Origin: Burkholderia humptydooensis
GTDB lineage: Bacteria > Pseudomonadota > Gammaproteobacteria > Burkholderiales > Burkholderiaceae
Assembly: GCF_001513745.1 (NCBI RefSeq)
Contig: NZ_CP013382.1
Span: 1,736,001 to 1,800,000, forward strand
DNA length: 64,000 nt
Direction of reading: 5' to 3'
Positions 21,677 through 31,050 of this stretch are shown here, one piece after another (position 1 is the first letter of the stretch; the number at the start of each line of letters is the position of its first letter). The position numbers and the translations under genes are program-made. Under the pieces are notes generated by a model. It saw only the letters and a list, made by a program, of their open reading frames with translations. It was not told where the DNA came from and searched no databases.

Positions 21677-23086
21677 TCACGTGCGGATGCGCGGTTCGCC
21701 GGCGAGCCCGCCCGCATCCGGCTGCGGCGCGCGCAGCGCCGCGCGCACGACGAACGTCATCGGCACCGCGAACGCGAGCGTCGCGGCGAGGAAATACAGG
21801 CCCGCGGCGAGGCTGCCCGTCGCGTCCTTGATGAGGCCGATGCCGTATGGGCCAACGTAGCCGCCGAGATTCGCGAGCGAGTTGATCGCCGCGATGCCGA
21901 CTGCGGCGCTCGTGCCCGTCAGGAATTCGCCGGGCAGCGCCCAGACGACGGCCTGGATCGAATAGATCGAGAACGCGCTCAGACAGATGAACAGGAACTG
22001 CAGCGCAGGCGCATGGACGGCCGCGCTCGCGGCGAGCGTGAGCGCGGCCGCCGCCGACACCATGGCGATGTGGCCGTAGCGCTCGCGCTTGCGATCCGAA
22101 TGGCGCGGCACGACGAGCAGCCCGCCGACCGCGAACAGGTACGGCACCGCGAACAGCAGGCCGGTTGCCGCATCGCCGACGCCGAACGCCTTGATGATCG
22201 TCGGCAGCCACAGCGACAGCCCGTAGATGCTGAGCGGAAACGGCAGGAACAGCGCGGCGAGCAGCAGCACGCGCGTATCGCGCAGCGCGGCGAGCGGCCG
22301 GTGGTGCGAGTGCGGCCGGTACGCGCGGCGGTCGGCGTCGAGCTCGCGCTCGATCCAGCGGCGATCGGCCGCGTCGAGCCAGCGCGCGTGCGCGGGCGAC
22401 GCCGGCAACAGCCGCAGCGTCGGCGCGGCGAGCAGCACGGCGGGCAACCCGCTCGCGACGAACAGCGCCTGCCAGTTCGACAGGCCGAGCACGCCGTGCG
22501 TCGCGAGCAGCATGCCCGCAAGCGGCCCGGTCACGATGCCGGCGATCGGCTGCGCGAGCACGAGCAGACCGATCACCCGCGCGCGATGACGCATCGGAAA
22601 CCATTGCGTGAGGAAATAGAGGATGCCCGGATAGAGCCCCGCCTCCGCCGCGCCAAGCAGGAAGCGCAGCACATAGAAGCTCGCCGGCCCTTCGACGAGC
22701 GCCATCGCGACCGTGATCGCCCCCCACGTGACGAGAATCCGCGAGAACCACACGCGCGCGCCGAAGCGCTCGAGCGCGAGATTGCTCGGCACCTCGCACA
22801 GGAAGTAGCCGATGAAGAAGAGGCCCGCGCCGAGGCCGTACGCGGCGTCGCTCAGGCCCACGGCCGCGTTCATGTACAGCTTCGCGAAGCCGACGACGGT
22901 CCGGTCGACATACGCGACCACGTAGATCAGCGCGAGAAACGGCACCAGCTTGCGCGTGAGCAGGCGCACGATGCGCCGCTCGTCGTCGCCCGATGCGGCC
23001 GAGGGGGCGTGCCGCGGCGCGGCGTCGGCGCGCGCGCCGCTCGCGTCGGGCAATGCGTGCGCGGAAATCATGCGCTCGGTGGCCAT
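21677..23086 (-). CDS. MFS sugar-acid/sugar transporter (ACS family)
   Basis: A 469-residue protein with 12 predicted helices and a long cytoplasmic N-terminus. LIYVVAYVDRTVVGFAKLYM and GLGAGLFFIGYFLCEVPSNL are the hallmarks of the anion:cation symporter group, used by organic acids and sugar acids. Lying inside the ara operon, it may import L-arabonate or other aldonates, while AraFGH takes the free sugar. A second in-frame ATG five codons in is possible. Confidence 0.85.
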   Translation of the reverse strand: MATERMISAHALPDASGARADAAPRHAPSAASGDDERRIVRLLTRKLVPFLALIYVVAYVDRTVVGFAKLYMNAAVGLSDAAYGLGAGLFFIGYFLCEVPSNLALERFGARVWFSRILVTWGAITVAMALVEGPASFYVLRFLLGAAEAGLYPGILYFLTQWFPMRHRARVIGLLVLAQPIAGIVTGPLAGMLLATHGVLGLSNWQALFVASGLPAVLLAAPTLRLLPASPAHARWLDAADRRWIERELDADRRAYRPHSHHRPLAALRDTRVLLLAALFLPFPLSIYGLSLWLPTIIKAFGVGDAATGLLFAVPYLFAVGGLLVVPRHSDRKRERYGHIAMVSAAAALTLAASAAVHAPALQFLFICLSAFSIYSIQAVVWALPGEFLTGTSAAVGIAAINSLANLGGYVGPYGIGLIKDATGSLAAGLYFLAATLAFAVPMTFVVRAALRAPQPDAGGLAGEPRIRT

Positions 23087-23187
23087 GCTGTCGTCTCCTT
23101 ATGTCTTCGATGTCGCGATGTCTCGCGCCGGCGTCGCCGCCGGTCTGCGTTGCGCGCTTCGCGTTGCGTTCGTGCGTCCGCGCTCGC

Positions 23188-24774
23188 CTAGCGCGGCGCG
23201 GCGGCTTCCCGCCGGCCGCCGACCCGGCGCGGCACGGCGAGCGGATTGCCGTCGCGCAGCGCGCCGGGCAGCAGCGCGTCGTCAACGTTCTGGTAGCAAA
23301 TGGGCCGCTGAAAGCGCTCGATCGCGGCGGTGCCGACCGACGTGCTGCGGCCGTCCGAGGTCGCCGGGAACGGTCCGCCGTGAACGATCGCGTCGCACAC
23401 TTCGACGCCCGTCGGAAAGCCGTTCGCGAGAATGCGGCCCGCGCGGCGCTCGACGATCGGCAGCAGCGTGCGCGCGAGCTCGCGATCGTCGGCGCTCAGG
23501 TGCAGCGTCACCGTCAACTGCCCTTCGAGCCGCCGCATCGCATCGCGCATCTCGTCGGCGCTCGCGCATTCGACGAGCACGCTCGACGGGCCGAACACTT
23601 CGTCGGCGAGCGTCGCGTCGGCCATCAGGTCGCGCGCCCTCACGCGCAGCAGCGCCGCCTGCGCGCGATCGCCGGCCGCCGCGCCGCGCGCGACGACATC
23701 GACGGCCGGATGGCGCGCGAGCCGCGCGACGCCCGCGTCGTACGCGCGCAGGATGCCCGCGCTCAGCATCACGCCCGCCGGCACGTCGCGCAGCGCGCGC
23801 GCGGCGGCGTCGACGAACGCGTCGAAGCCCGCGCCCGCGATGCCGAGCGCGAGCCCCGGATTTGTGCAGAACTGCCCGCAGCCGAGCGTGACCGACGCGA
23901 CGAACTCGCGCGCGAGCGCCTCACCGCGCGCCGCGAGCGCGCCGGGCAGCAGCAGGTTCGGATTCACGCTGCTCATCTCCGCGTAGACCGGAATCGGCAC
24001 GGGCCGCGCCGCCGCGAGCGCGGCGAGCGCGAGGCCGCCTGCGCGCGAGCCGGTGAAGCCGACCGCGCGGATCGCCGGATGCGCGACGAGCGCGCGGCCG
24101 ACGTCGTGCCCCGCGTCGGCGAGGAGCGCGAACACGCCGGCCGGCAGCGCGGCCGCGCGCACGGCCGCCTGCACCGCGCGCCCGACGAGCTCGGACGTGC
24201 CGGGATGCGCGGGATGCGCCTTCACGACGACCGGGCAGCCGGCCGCGAGCGCCGCCGCCGCATCGCCGCCCGCGACCGAAAACGCGAGCGGGAAATTGCT
24301 CGCGCCGAACACCGCGACCGGGCCCACGCCGATGCGCAGGAAGCGCAGATCGCCGCGCGGCGGCTGCCGCTCCGGCAGCGCGGGCTCGATCCGCACGTCG
24401 AGCGCGTCGCCGCCGCGCACGAGCGCCGCGAACATCCGCAATTGGTTCGCGGTGCGCGCGCGCTCGCCTTCGAGCCGCGCGCGCGGCAAGCCGGTCTCGG
24501 CCATCGCGCGCACGATCAGCGCGTCGCCGAGCGCTTCGATCCGCGCGGCGATGTCGTCGAGCAGATCCGCGCGGCGCGATGCGGCGAGCGCGCGGTACGT
24601 GTCGAACGCGGCATCGGCGAGCGCGCATGCCGCATCGACGTCCGCCGGCAGCGCGCCATGAAAGACCGGCTCGGCGATCGCCGCGCCCGTCGCCGCGTCG
24701 ATCGCGTGAAACGCCTCGCCCCGGCCGCGCCGCGCGCCGCCGTCGATCAGGAGTTCGCCCGTGGGCCCGCTCAT
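23188..24774 (-). CDS. 2-oxoglutarate semialdehyde dehydrogenase (ALDH family)
   Basis: A 528-residue aldehyde dehydrogenase. The catalytic Cys is in [13 protein letters not shown], the general-base Glu in [11 protein letters not shown], and the cofactor region includes [16 protein letters not shown] and GFTGSRAGG. The SNFPLAF and QFCTNPG motifs are those of the KGSADH type-III group rather than of betaine or succinate-semialdehyde enzymes. It would oxidise 2-oxoglutarate semialdehyde to 2-oxoglutarate, feeding the TCA cycle. It starts 15 bp after the stop of the arabonate dehydratase gene. Confidence 0.88.
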   Translation of the reverse strand: MSGPTGELLIDGGARRGRGEAFHAIDAATGAAIAEPVFHGALPADVDAACALADAAFDTYRALAASRRADLLDDIAARIEALGDALIVRAMAETGLPRARLEGERARTANQLRMFAALVRGGDALDVRIEPALPERQPPRGDLRFLRIGVGPVAVFGASNFPLAFSVAGGDAAAALAAGCPVVVKAHPAHPGTSELVGRAVQAAVRAAALPAGVFALLADAGHDVGRALVAHPAIRAVGFTGSRAGGLALAALAAARPVPIPVYAEMSSVNPNLLLPGALAARGEALAREFVASVTLGCGQFCTNPGLALGIAGAGFDAFVDAAARALRDVPAGVMLSAGILRAYDAGVARLARHPAVDVVARGAAAGDRAQAALLRVRARDLMADATLADEVFGPSSVLVECASADEMRDAMRRLEGQLTVTLHLSADDRELARTLLPIVERRAGRILANGFPTGVEVCDAIVHGGPFPATSDGRSTSVGTAAIERFQRPICYQNVDDALLPGALRDGNPLAVPRRVGGRREAAAPR

Positions 24775-24789
24775 CGTCGCGCCTCCCGG

Positions 24790-26541
24790 TCAGTGCGAAT
24801 GCCGCGGCACAGCGGCGCCGCGCCGGCCGACCAGGAAGTCGAGGTCGCAGCCCTCGTCCGCCTGCAGCACGTGGTCGACATAAAGACGCGCGTAGCCGCC
24901 GCTGCCCGCCTGCCCGGCGGCACCCGGCGCGCTCGCCGGATCGAGGTCCGACAGCCGGCGCGCGAGCTCGTCGTCGCTCACATCGAGCGTGAGCGTGCCC
25001 GCTTCGCAATCGAGCGCGATCCAGTCGCCGTTGCGCACCGCCGCGAGCGGGCCGCCCGCCGCCGCCTCCGGCGCGACGTGCAGCACGACCGTGCCGTACG
25101 CGGTGCCGCTCATTCGCGCGTCCGAGATCCGCACCATGTCCTTCACGCCCTGGCGCAACAGCTTCGGCGGCAGCCCCATGTTGCCGACCTCGGCCATGCC
25201 CGGATAGCCGCGCGGCCCGCAGTTCTTCAGCACGAGCACCGAGCTCGCGTCGACGTCGAGCGCCTCGTCGTCGATCGTCGCCTTGTAGTGCTCGAAGTTC
25301 TCGAACACCACCGCGCGGCCGCGATGCCTGAGCAACTCCGGGCTCGCCGCGGACGGCTTGAGCACCGCGCCGCGCGGCGCGAGATTGCCGCGCAGGACCC
25401 GGATGCCGCCGTCTGCGATCAGCGGCCGCGCGAGCGGACGGATCACTTCGTCGTCGTGGTTCGGCGCGTCGCGCACGTTCTCCCACAGCGACTTGCCGTT
25501 GACGGTCAGCGCGCCCGGATGCGGCAGCAGGTTCGCCTCGCCCAGCCGGCGCAGCACGGCGGGCAGCCCGCCCGCGTAATAGAACTCCTCCATCAGGAAC
25601 CGGCCCGACGGCATCAGATCGACGATCGTCGGCGTATCGCGGCCGATGCGCATCCAGTCCTCGAGTTCGAGCGGCACGCCGAGCCGCCCGGCGATCGCCT
25701 TCAGATGGATCACCGCGTTCGTCGAGCCGCCGATCGCCGCGTTCGCGCGGATCGCGTTCTCGAACGCCGCGCGCGTCAGGATCGTCGACAGCGCGAGCCC
25801 TTCGTGCGCCATCTCGACGATGCGCGCGCCCGACAGGTGCGCGAGCACGTAGCGGCGCGCATCGACGGCCGGGATCGCCGCGTTGTGCGGCAGCGCGACG
25901 CCGAGCGCTTCGGCCAGGCACGCCATCGTCGACGCGGTGCCCATCGTGTTGCAGGTGCCCGCCGAGCGCGACATGCCGGCCTCCGCCGACAGGAAGCGGT
26001 GCAGGTCGATCTCGCCCGCCTTCAGCGCCTCGTGCAGTTGCCACACGGCGGTGCCGGAGCCAATGTTCTTGCCGTCGAGCTTGCCGTTGAGCATCGGGCC
26101 GCCGGACACGACGATCGCCGGCACGTCGCAGCTCGCCGCGCCCATCAGCAGCGCGGGGGTCGTCTTGTCGCAGCCGGCGAGCAGCACGACCGCGTCGATC
26201 GGGTTGCCGCGAATCGCCTCCTCGACGTCCATCGAGGCGAGATTGCGCGTGAGCATCGCGGACGGCCGCAGGTTCGATTCGCCGTTCGAGAACACCGGAA
26301 ACTCGACCGGAAAGCCGCCCGCCTCGTAGACGCCGCGCTTCACGTGCTCGGCGAGCTTGCGAAAGTGCGCGTTGCACGGCGTGAGCTCCGACCAGGTATT
26401 GCAGATGCCGACGATCGGCCGGCCGTCGAATTCGTGATCGGGAATACCCTGATTCTTCATCCAGCTCCGGTACATGAAGCCGTTCTTGTCATGGGTGCCG
26501 AACCATTGGGCCGAGCGCAGCTTGGGTTTGGATGCCGACAT
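24790..26541 (-). CDS. L-arabonate dehydratase (IlvD/Edd family)
   Basis: A 583-residue iron-sulfur dehydratase. The cluster cysteines appear in VGICNTWSELTPCN, LLAGCDKTTPALLMGA and GTCNTMGTASTM; SGGPMLNGKLDG is the usual substrate loop. The family dehydrates sugar acids or dihydroxy acids; the context makes L-arabonate the substrate. The ATG at 26541 has AGGA seven bases upstream and is preferred to a GTG two codons earlier. It is the first gene of the ara operon, 107 bp from a divergent LysR gene. Confidence 0.9.
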   Translation of the reverse strand: MSASKPKLRSAQWFGTHDKNGFMYRSWMKNQGIPDHEFDGRPIVGICNTWSELTPCNAHFRKLAEHVKRGVYEAGGFPVEFPVFSNGESNLRPSAMLTRNLASMDVEEAIRGNPIDAVVLLAGCDKTTPALLMGAASCDVPAIVVSGGPMLNGKLDGKNIGSGTAVWQLHEALKAGEIDLHRFLSAEAGMSRSAGTCNTMGTASTMACLAEALGVALPHNAAIPAVDARRYVLAHLSGARIVEMAHEGLALSTILTRAAFENAIRANAAIGGSTNAVIHLKAIAGRLGVPLELEDWMRIGRDTPTIVDLMPSGRFLMEEFYYAGGLPAVLRRLGEANLLPHPGALTVNGKSLWENVRDAPNHDDEVIRPLARPLIADGGIRVLRGNLAPRGAVLKPSAASPELLRHRGRAVVFENFEHYKATIDDEALDVDASSVLVLKNCGPRGYPGMAEVGNMGLPPKLLRQGVKDMVRISDARMSGTAYGTVVLHVAPEAAAGGPLAAVRNGDWIALDCEAGTLTLDVSDDELARRLSDLDPASAPGAAGQAGSGGYARLYVDHVLQADEGCDLDFLVGRRGAAVPRHSH

Positions 26542-26648
26542 CGTCACGTCCTGTATGGCGGAATATTCGGCGCAGTCTAGGGAGAATTTTGATAACCTAC
26601 TAATGACGTTTTGGCGCTTTCAGATATCTTTTAAATATTGATATAAAA
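26542..26648. promoter_or_regulatory. Divergent promoter region of the ara operon and its LysR gene
   Basis: A 107-bp AT-rich gap between the dehydratase and the LysR gene. It has several T-N11-A-like positions (gatatc...aaatattgatat near 26620-26645) of the kind LysR regulators bind. By position it should hold both promoters and the operator. No ribosome-binding site is visible before the LysR ATG. Confidence 0.55.
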
Positions 26649-27623
26649 ATGCCGACAACACTTCCAACAACGCTCGACACGCATCCCCGGGCGATCCGAA
26701 GCCGACTGAAGACGCGCCAGTTGCTGCTGATCGTCGCGCTCGCCGACGAGGGCAACATCCACCGCGCGGCGGCGGCGCTGAACATGACGCAGCCGGCCGC
26801 GTCGAAGCTGCTGCGCGAACTGGAGGACACGATCGGCGCGATGCTGTTCGAGCGGATGCCGCGCGGCATGCGGCCGACGCTGTATGGCGACGCCCTGATC
26901 CGCCACGCGCGCGCGGCGCTCGGCAGCCTCGACCAGGCGCAGGACGAGCTGGCCGCGCTGAAGGCCGGACGCCTCGGGCACGTTGCGATCGGCGCGATCA
27001 CGTCCCCGGGCCTGCGGCTGCTGCCGCCCGCCGTCGCGGCGGTCAAGGCGACGCACGCGAACGTCCGGATCTCGGTCGAGATCGACACGAGCAACGTGCT
27101 GCTCGAACGCCTCGCGCAGGACAAGCTCGACGTCGTCGTGGGCCGCCTGTCGGCTGAGCACGACAAGCTGCGGCTGCGCTACGCGCCGCTGACGGGCGAG
27201 CCGGTGGCGGCCGTCGTGCGGGCCGGGCATCCGCTCCTCGAACGCGCGCCGCTGACACTGGCCGACGTGCAGCGCGCCGCGTGGGTCGTGCCGCCCGCGG
27301 GCAGCGTGCTGCGCCATCGCTTCGAGCTGATGTTCCAGCGCGCGAGCCTCACGCCGCCCGCGAACGTCGTCGAGACCGCCGCGCTCCTGTTCGTCACGCG
27401 CGTGCTCGAGCGCAGCGACATGATCGCGGTGCTCGCAGAGGACGTCGCGCGCTACTACGCGACGCACGGCATCGTCGCGATGCTGCCGCTCGAGATGGAT
27501 TGCCGGATGGACGATTTCGGGATCATCACGCGCACGGACAAGGTGTATGCGCCCGCGGCGAGCGTGACGATCGATGCGATTCGCGACGCCGCGCGCGAGA
27601 TCTATGGGGTGGCGGCGGCTTGA
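26649..27623 (+). CDS. LysR-family regulator of the arabinose operon
   Basis: A 324-residue LysR protein. The helix-turn-helix is at residues about 15-75 (LKTRQLLLIVALADEGNIHR, AAAALNMTQPAASKLLREL). The effector domain, beginning near GHVAIGAITSPGLRLLPPA, is of the GbpR/CbbR-like type often found beside sugar-acid genes. It is transcribed away from the dehydratase gene and should activate or repress the operon in response to arabinose or a pathway intermediate. The start lacks a visible Shine-Dalgarno sequence, so it may be leaderless or weakly translated. Confidence 0.88.
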   Translation: MPTTLPTTLDTHPRAIRSRLKTRQLLLIVALADEGNIHRAAAALNMTQPAASKLLRELEDTIGAMLFERMPRGMRPTLYGDALIRHARAALGSLDQAQDELAALKAGRLGHVAIGAITSPGLRLLPPAVAAVKATHANVRISVEIDTSNVLLERLAQDKLDVVVGRLSAEHDKLRLRYAPLTGEPVAAVVRAGHPLLERAPLTLADVQRAAWVVPPAGSVLRHRFELMFQRASLTPPANVVETAALLFVTRVLERSDMIAVLAEDVARYYATHGIVAMLPLEMDCRMDDFGIITRTDKVYAPAASVTIDAIRDAAREIYGVAAA

Positions 27624-27680
27624 TGACGCAGGGGCCCGACGGTCCGCGGGATCGAGCGAGCGGGCCGGGTGCCGCGGCGC

Positions 27681-27902
27681 TCAGATTCGCTGCACCGCGG
27701 CCGCCTTCGCACACGCGATCCGCTCGACCAGTTCGCGGCCGAGCGGCGTCAGGAGCGCGCCCGGCACGATCGACCGTCCCCCGCCCATCGCCGTCGCGAG
27801 CCCCATCTCGACGAGCGAAACGAATTCCGGATCGCCCATGTCGACATCCTCGGGCGAACGCGCGATACACAACAACGTCGAGAGTTCATGCGGCGTCAAC
27901 AT
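27681..27902 (-). CDS. Small hypothetical protein, 73 residues
   Basis: Not a recognised family. MLTPHELSTLLCIARSPEDV begins a helical, acidic protein ending in TPLGRELVERIACAKAAAVQ; the middle MGLATAMGGGRSIVPGALLT, followed by a conserved-looking LTPLG turn, resembles small winged-helix-like proteins. GGAG 8 bases upstream supports the ATG at 27902 rather than the ATG two codons earlier. No signal peptide or membrane segment is seen. It lies convergent with the LysR gene. A DNA-binding role is only a possibility. Confidence 0.6.
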   Translation of the reverse strand: MLTPHELSTLLCIARSPEDVDMGDPEFVSLVEMGLATAMGGGRSIVPGALLTPLGRELVERIACAKAAAVQRI

Positions 27903-28849
27903 GATCATGTCTCCGTCATCGAGCGCCGCGTGCCTGCGCCGGCCGCGTCGCTCACGCTGGGTCCGTGTTCGAAACTGCGCTCCCTCGCACTGTGCCGGCA
28001 CAGGCCGCGAAAGAATATCGGCAATTACGAGATAAGCGCATGGCCGCGATTCGTCGGCTTGCAGGATTTTGCCGATTCCGCAGCGGATTCGATTTTCGAT
28101 TGCCGTTTTCGCGGGCATGGCGCGGCGATTCGCCGGCTGCGCCTGCGTTTGCGCGGCTCGCACGCGCATCGGAAAAACGTTTTCCTCGTTTCGAATTGCG
28201 CGGCGCAATCGAACAGCCGCGCTGCCGGCGCTCGCCGACTTTCGACGCAACGAAGCTTCGCGCGGACACGTCGCAACACCGCGCATCGAAATCGTCATCG
28301 GCGGGCGTCGTCCGCCCGGTCACGCAGACTAATCGACACGGTCCCGACATCGTGCGGCAAGCCTGTCGTCCGACGGTATGAGCAATTCGCCGGGCCGCGC
28401 CGCGAAACGCCATCCGCGATTTCACCCATACGATTGCGCGCGCAACCATCAGGATCACGTAAGCAAGGTGGCATAAGATTGAAACGTGGCACTCGGCTCG
28501 AGCGCCGCACCGCACGTCCGCCATTCGGCGGACGACGAAACCGACGACGTGAACGACACATCCGCGCGAACGCGTCGCGCCGCATCCGCCGGATATCGTC
28601 GGCGCCGCGCAGCTCGCACGAAGCCGCAGCCTCGACGCCTTTCAAGCCGTAGCGACTTGTCGCAACGCGCGCGCCGGGTTCGGAGAAACCCGCCGACGCC
28701 CGACGCGACGCAACGGTCCGGGGAACGAGCGTCCGGAGTTCGGCCGGATCGCCGCATGCGTTCGCGCGCCGCCGCGACGCGGCGCGGCGCGAGCGCTGAT
28801 CGCCGATACGCGATGGCCATAAGCAGGTGCGCGCTACGAGGCTTCGCCG
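27903..28849. other. Gene-free interval before the LuxR-type regulator
   Basis: Nearly 950 bp with no convincing gene. Long open frames here exist on several strands but lack ribosome-binding sites and resemble no family. It is somewhat less GC-rich in its middle (about 28010-28330). Promoters for the flanking divergent genes are expected; no RNA gene was recognised. Confidence 0.4.
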
Positions 28850-29494
28850 ATGATCAGGCTGTTGATGGTGGACCGTCACGCGATGTTGCGCGACGGCTTG
28901 CGACACATACTCGAAAAATCCGGCGAGTTCGAAATCGACGGCGAGGCAGGCGACGCCCCGTCCGCGTTCGAGCTCGTCAAGCAGGGCCGCACCGGAATCG
29001 CGCTACTCGATCAAACCACGCTCGGCCACGATTGCGCGAACCTGATCCATCGCATCCGCCGCACGGCGCCGTCCACGCGCGTCCTCGTGATGGCCGCGCG
29101 CGCAAGCCAGCGGCACGCGGCCGAGGCATTCCAGGCCGGCGCGTCCGGCTACCTGACGAAGCAAAGCGGTTGCGACGAGCTGATCGCCGCGCTGCGCAAG
29201 ATCGCGGCAGGCGGCGTGTACGTCAGCATGGACGTCGCCGAACAGCTCGCGGAAAATCTGCATGCGCCGTCGGACGCGGACGCGCCGCCGCACGAGCGGC
29301 TGTCGAAGCGCGAATTCGAGGTATTCCTTCATCTCGCGGCGGGCGACACGCCCGCCGAGATCGCGCAAGCGCTCGGGATCAGCGCGAAGACCGTGCGGAT
29401 CTACAAGGCGCACGTGCTCGACAAGTTGGCATTGCCGAACGAATCGGCGCTCGTGCGGTACGCGGTCGCGCATCGGATCGGCGATCCGCCGTGA
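28850..29494 (+). CDS. Atypical NarL/FixJ-type response regulator
   Basis: A 214-residue protein: receiver (residues about 1-118) plus LuxR-type HTH (about 145-205, LSKREFEVFLHLAAGDTPAE, ALGISAKTVRIYKAHVLDKL). The receiver is degenerate. The second acidic residue of the usual pair is Arg9 (VDRH), and the Thr/Ser switch position is Ala (VLVMAARA), whereas the phosphoacceptor D54 and K104 are kept. It may therefore work without normal phosphorylation or be constitutively active. No kinase gene lies next to it. Targets are unknown. Confidence 0.85.
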   Translation: MIRLLMVDRHAMLRDGLRHILEKSGEFEIDGEAGDAPSAFELVKQGRTGIALLDQTTLGHDCANLIHRIRRTAPSTRVLVMAARASQRHAAEAFQAGASGYLTKQSGCDELIAALRKIAAGGVYVSMDVAEQLAENLHAPSDADAPPHERLSKREFEVFLHLAAGDTPAEIAQALGISAKTVRIYKAHVLDKLALPNESALVRYAVAHRIGDPP

Positions 29495-29824
29495 TCGGCG
29501 CCGCGCCGCAGATCGCGCCGCGGGCCACGTGTCCGGTCGCGCCGCGCCCATTTCCGCGCCCATTTGCCGGCTGCGGCGAAGGCGCGTCATGCGATGCCGC
29601 GCCGCGCATCCGGTAACATGGGCGCGTCCGCGCCCGGCGTCCCGATGCGCACGAGCCGTCGCGAAATCGCGGTGGCCCGACGGCCGCGTGGACCGGCCGT
29701 GCAACGAACGCGCCGCGAGAGACTCGCCCCCCCGCCCTCGGCAAACCCGCGCACGCGCTTTCCCCTACGATGCCGACGCCGCGAAAGCGGCGTCGTCTTC
29801 CGATTCCGATCCGGAGCCTTCGAC
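29495..29824. other. Intergenic region, no gene seen
   Basis: About 330 bp between two co-directional genes. It has only GC-rich sequence and no clear terminator or gene. Confidence 0.3.
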
Positions 29825-30805
29825 ATGGACTTCACCCGACGCAGCCTGCTCGGCGCCGCGCTCGCCGGCGCGCTCGACACGATCGCGCCGGCCGCGCACG
29901 CGCAGACCGCCATGCACGGCGCGCCGCAGCCGGGCGACGCGCCCCGCGCTGTTCCCGATGAAACGATTGCGCTGTGGCCGGGCCCCGCGCCCGACCCGGT
30001 CGCGACGGGCGCAGGCGACGGCGAGCGGACCGGCAGGCACGGCAGCGTGTCGCGCGTCGCCCGGCCGCGGCTCGACGTCTACCGGCCCGCGCACGGCAAT
30101 GGCGGCGCGGCGCTCGTGATCGCGGGCGGCGGCTACGATCACATCGAGCTCGGCAACGAGAGCACGCCGATGTGCGCGTGGCTGAAGTCGCTCGGCGTGA
30201 CCGCGTTCGAGCTCGTGTACCGGCTACCCGGGCAAGGCTGGTCGCGGCTCGCGCCGCTGCAGGACGGCCAGCGCGCGATGCGCGTGATCCGCGCGCGCGC
30301 GAAGCGCGACGGCATCGATCCCGCGCGGATCGCGATCGTCGGCTTTTCCGCGGGCGGACATCTCGCCGGGATGACGGCCGTCGAACCCAACGCGCGGCGC
30401 TACGCGAGCGTCGACGACGCCGATCGCGAATCCGCGCGCCCCGATCTCGCCGCGCTGCTCTATCCGGTGCTCACGCTGATGCCGCCGTTCGATCGCATGC
30501 GCACGCGGCTGCACGCCGTCGGCGCGCATCCGGCTCAGGCTGACAGCGAAGCGCTGTCGGTGAACCTGCACGTGAGCGCACGCACGCCGCCGACGTTTCT
30601 CGCGCACGCGTTCGACGATCCAATCGCGCCGATCGACAACAGCCTGCTGATGGCGAGCGCGCTGCGCGCGGCGCAGGCGAGCGTCGAGCTGCACGCGTTC
30701 CAGGCGGGCGGCCACGGCTGGGGAATGGGCAAGCCCGGCAGCGCCGTGCGCGCATGGCCCGCGCTTTTCGAGCAGTGGGCGCGGCTGAACCGGCTGCTGC
30801 CGTGA
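29825..30805 (+). CDS. Tat-exported alpha/beta-hydrolase (esterase-like)
   Basis: A 326-residue protein. The N-terminus MDFTRRSLLGAALAGAL carries a twin-arginine motif and ends near AHAQ. The hydrolase fold follows: the oxyanion region is VIAGGGYDHIELGNE, the nucleophile elbow IVGFSAGGHLAG, and the Asp and His of the triad are in LAHAFDDPIAP and FQAGGHGWGMG. It belongs to the BD-FAE/acetyl-xylan-esterase-like group and probably deacylates a carbohydrate or small ester outside the cytoplasm. The nearest gene downstream, the AcpA-type phosphatase, is 245 bp away, so it is likely its own unit. Confidence 0.85.
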   Translation: MDFTRRSLLGAALAGALDTIAPAAHAQTAMHGAPQPGDAPRAVPDETIALWPGPAPDPVATGAGDGERTGRHGSVSRVARPRLDVYRPAHGNGGAALVIAGGGYDHIELGNESTPMCAWLKSLGVTAFELVYRLPGQGWSRLAPLQDGQRAMRVIRARAKRDGIDPARIAIVGFSAGGHLAGMTAVEPNARRYASVDDADRESARPDLAALLYPVLTLMPPFDRMRTRLHAVGAHPAQADSEALSVNLHVSARTPPTFLAHAFDDPIAPIDNSLLMASALRAAQASVELHAFQAGGHGWGMGKPGSAVRAWPALFEQWARLNRLLP

Positions 30806-31050
30806 CGCAATCGCGCGCGGCGCGCGCCCTACGATCGTCTTTCCGCCCGTAACGCCGCCGATACCCGCCTGTAACCCTGCCGAAGGCGCAGCGCCTCCAT
30901 AACTTCATACCGAACTGATCCAATGCTGCCGTTTCGTTTCCGGCGCGCGGCGCGTCCCCGACGCCCGCTCTTGCCGCGCAGCCGGCTCCCGTCGCGCGAT
31001 CCTCCGCGGATCGCCGTCAATCGAGCGATCTTTCATTGGAGTCCTGCCTG

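Noticed and set aside
22993..26580. 1195-codon plus-strand open frame
   Set aside because: It runs antisense through the aldehyde dehydrogenase and arabonate dehydratase genes; high GC leaves long stop-free shadows.
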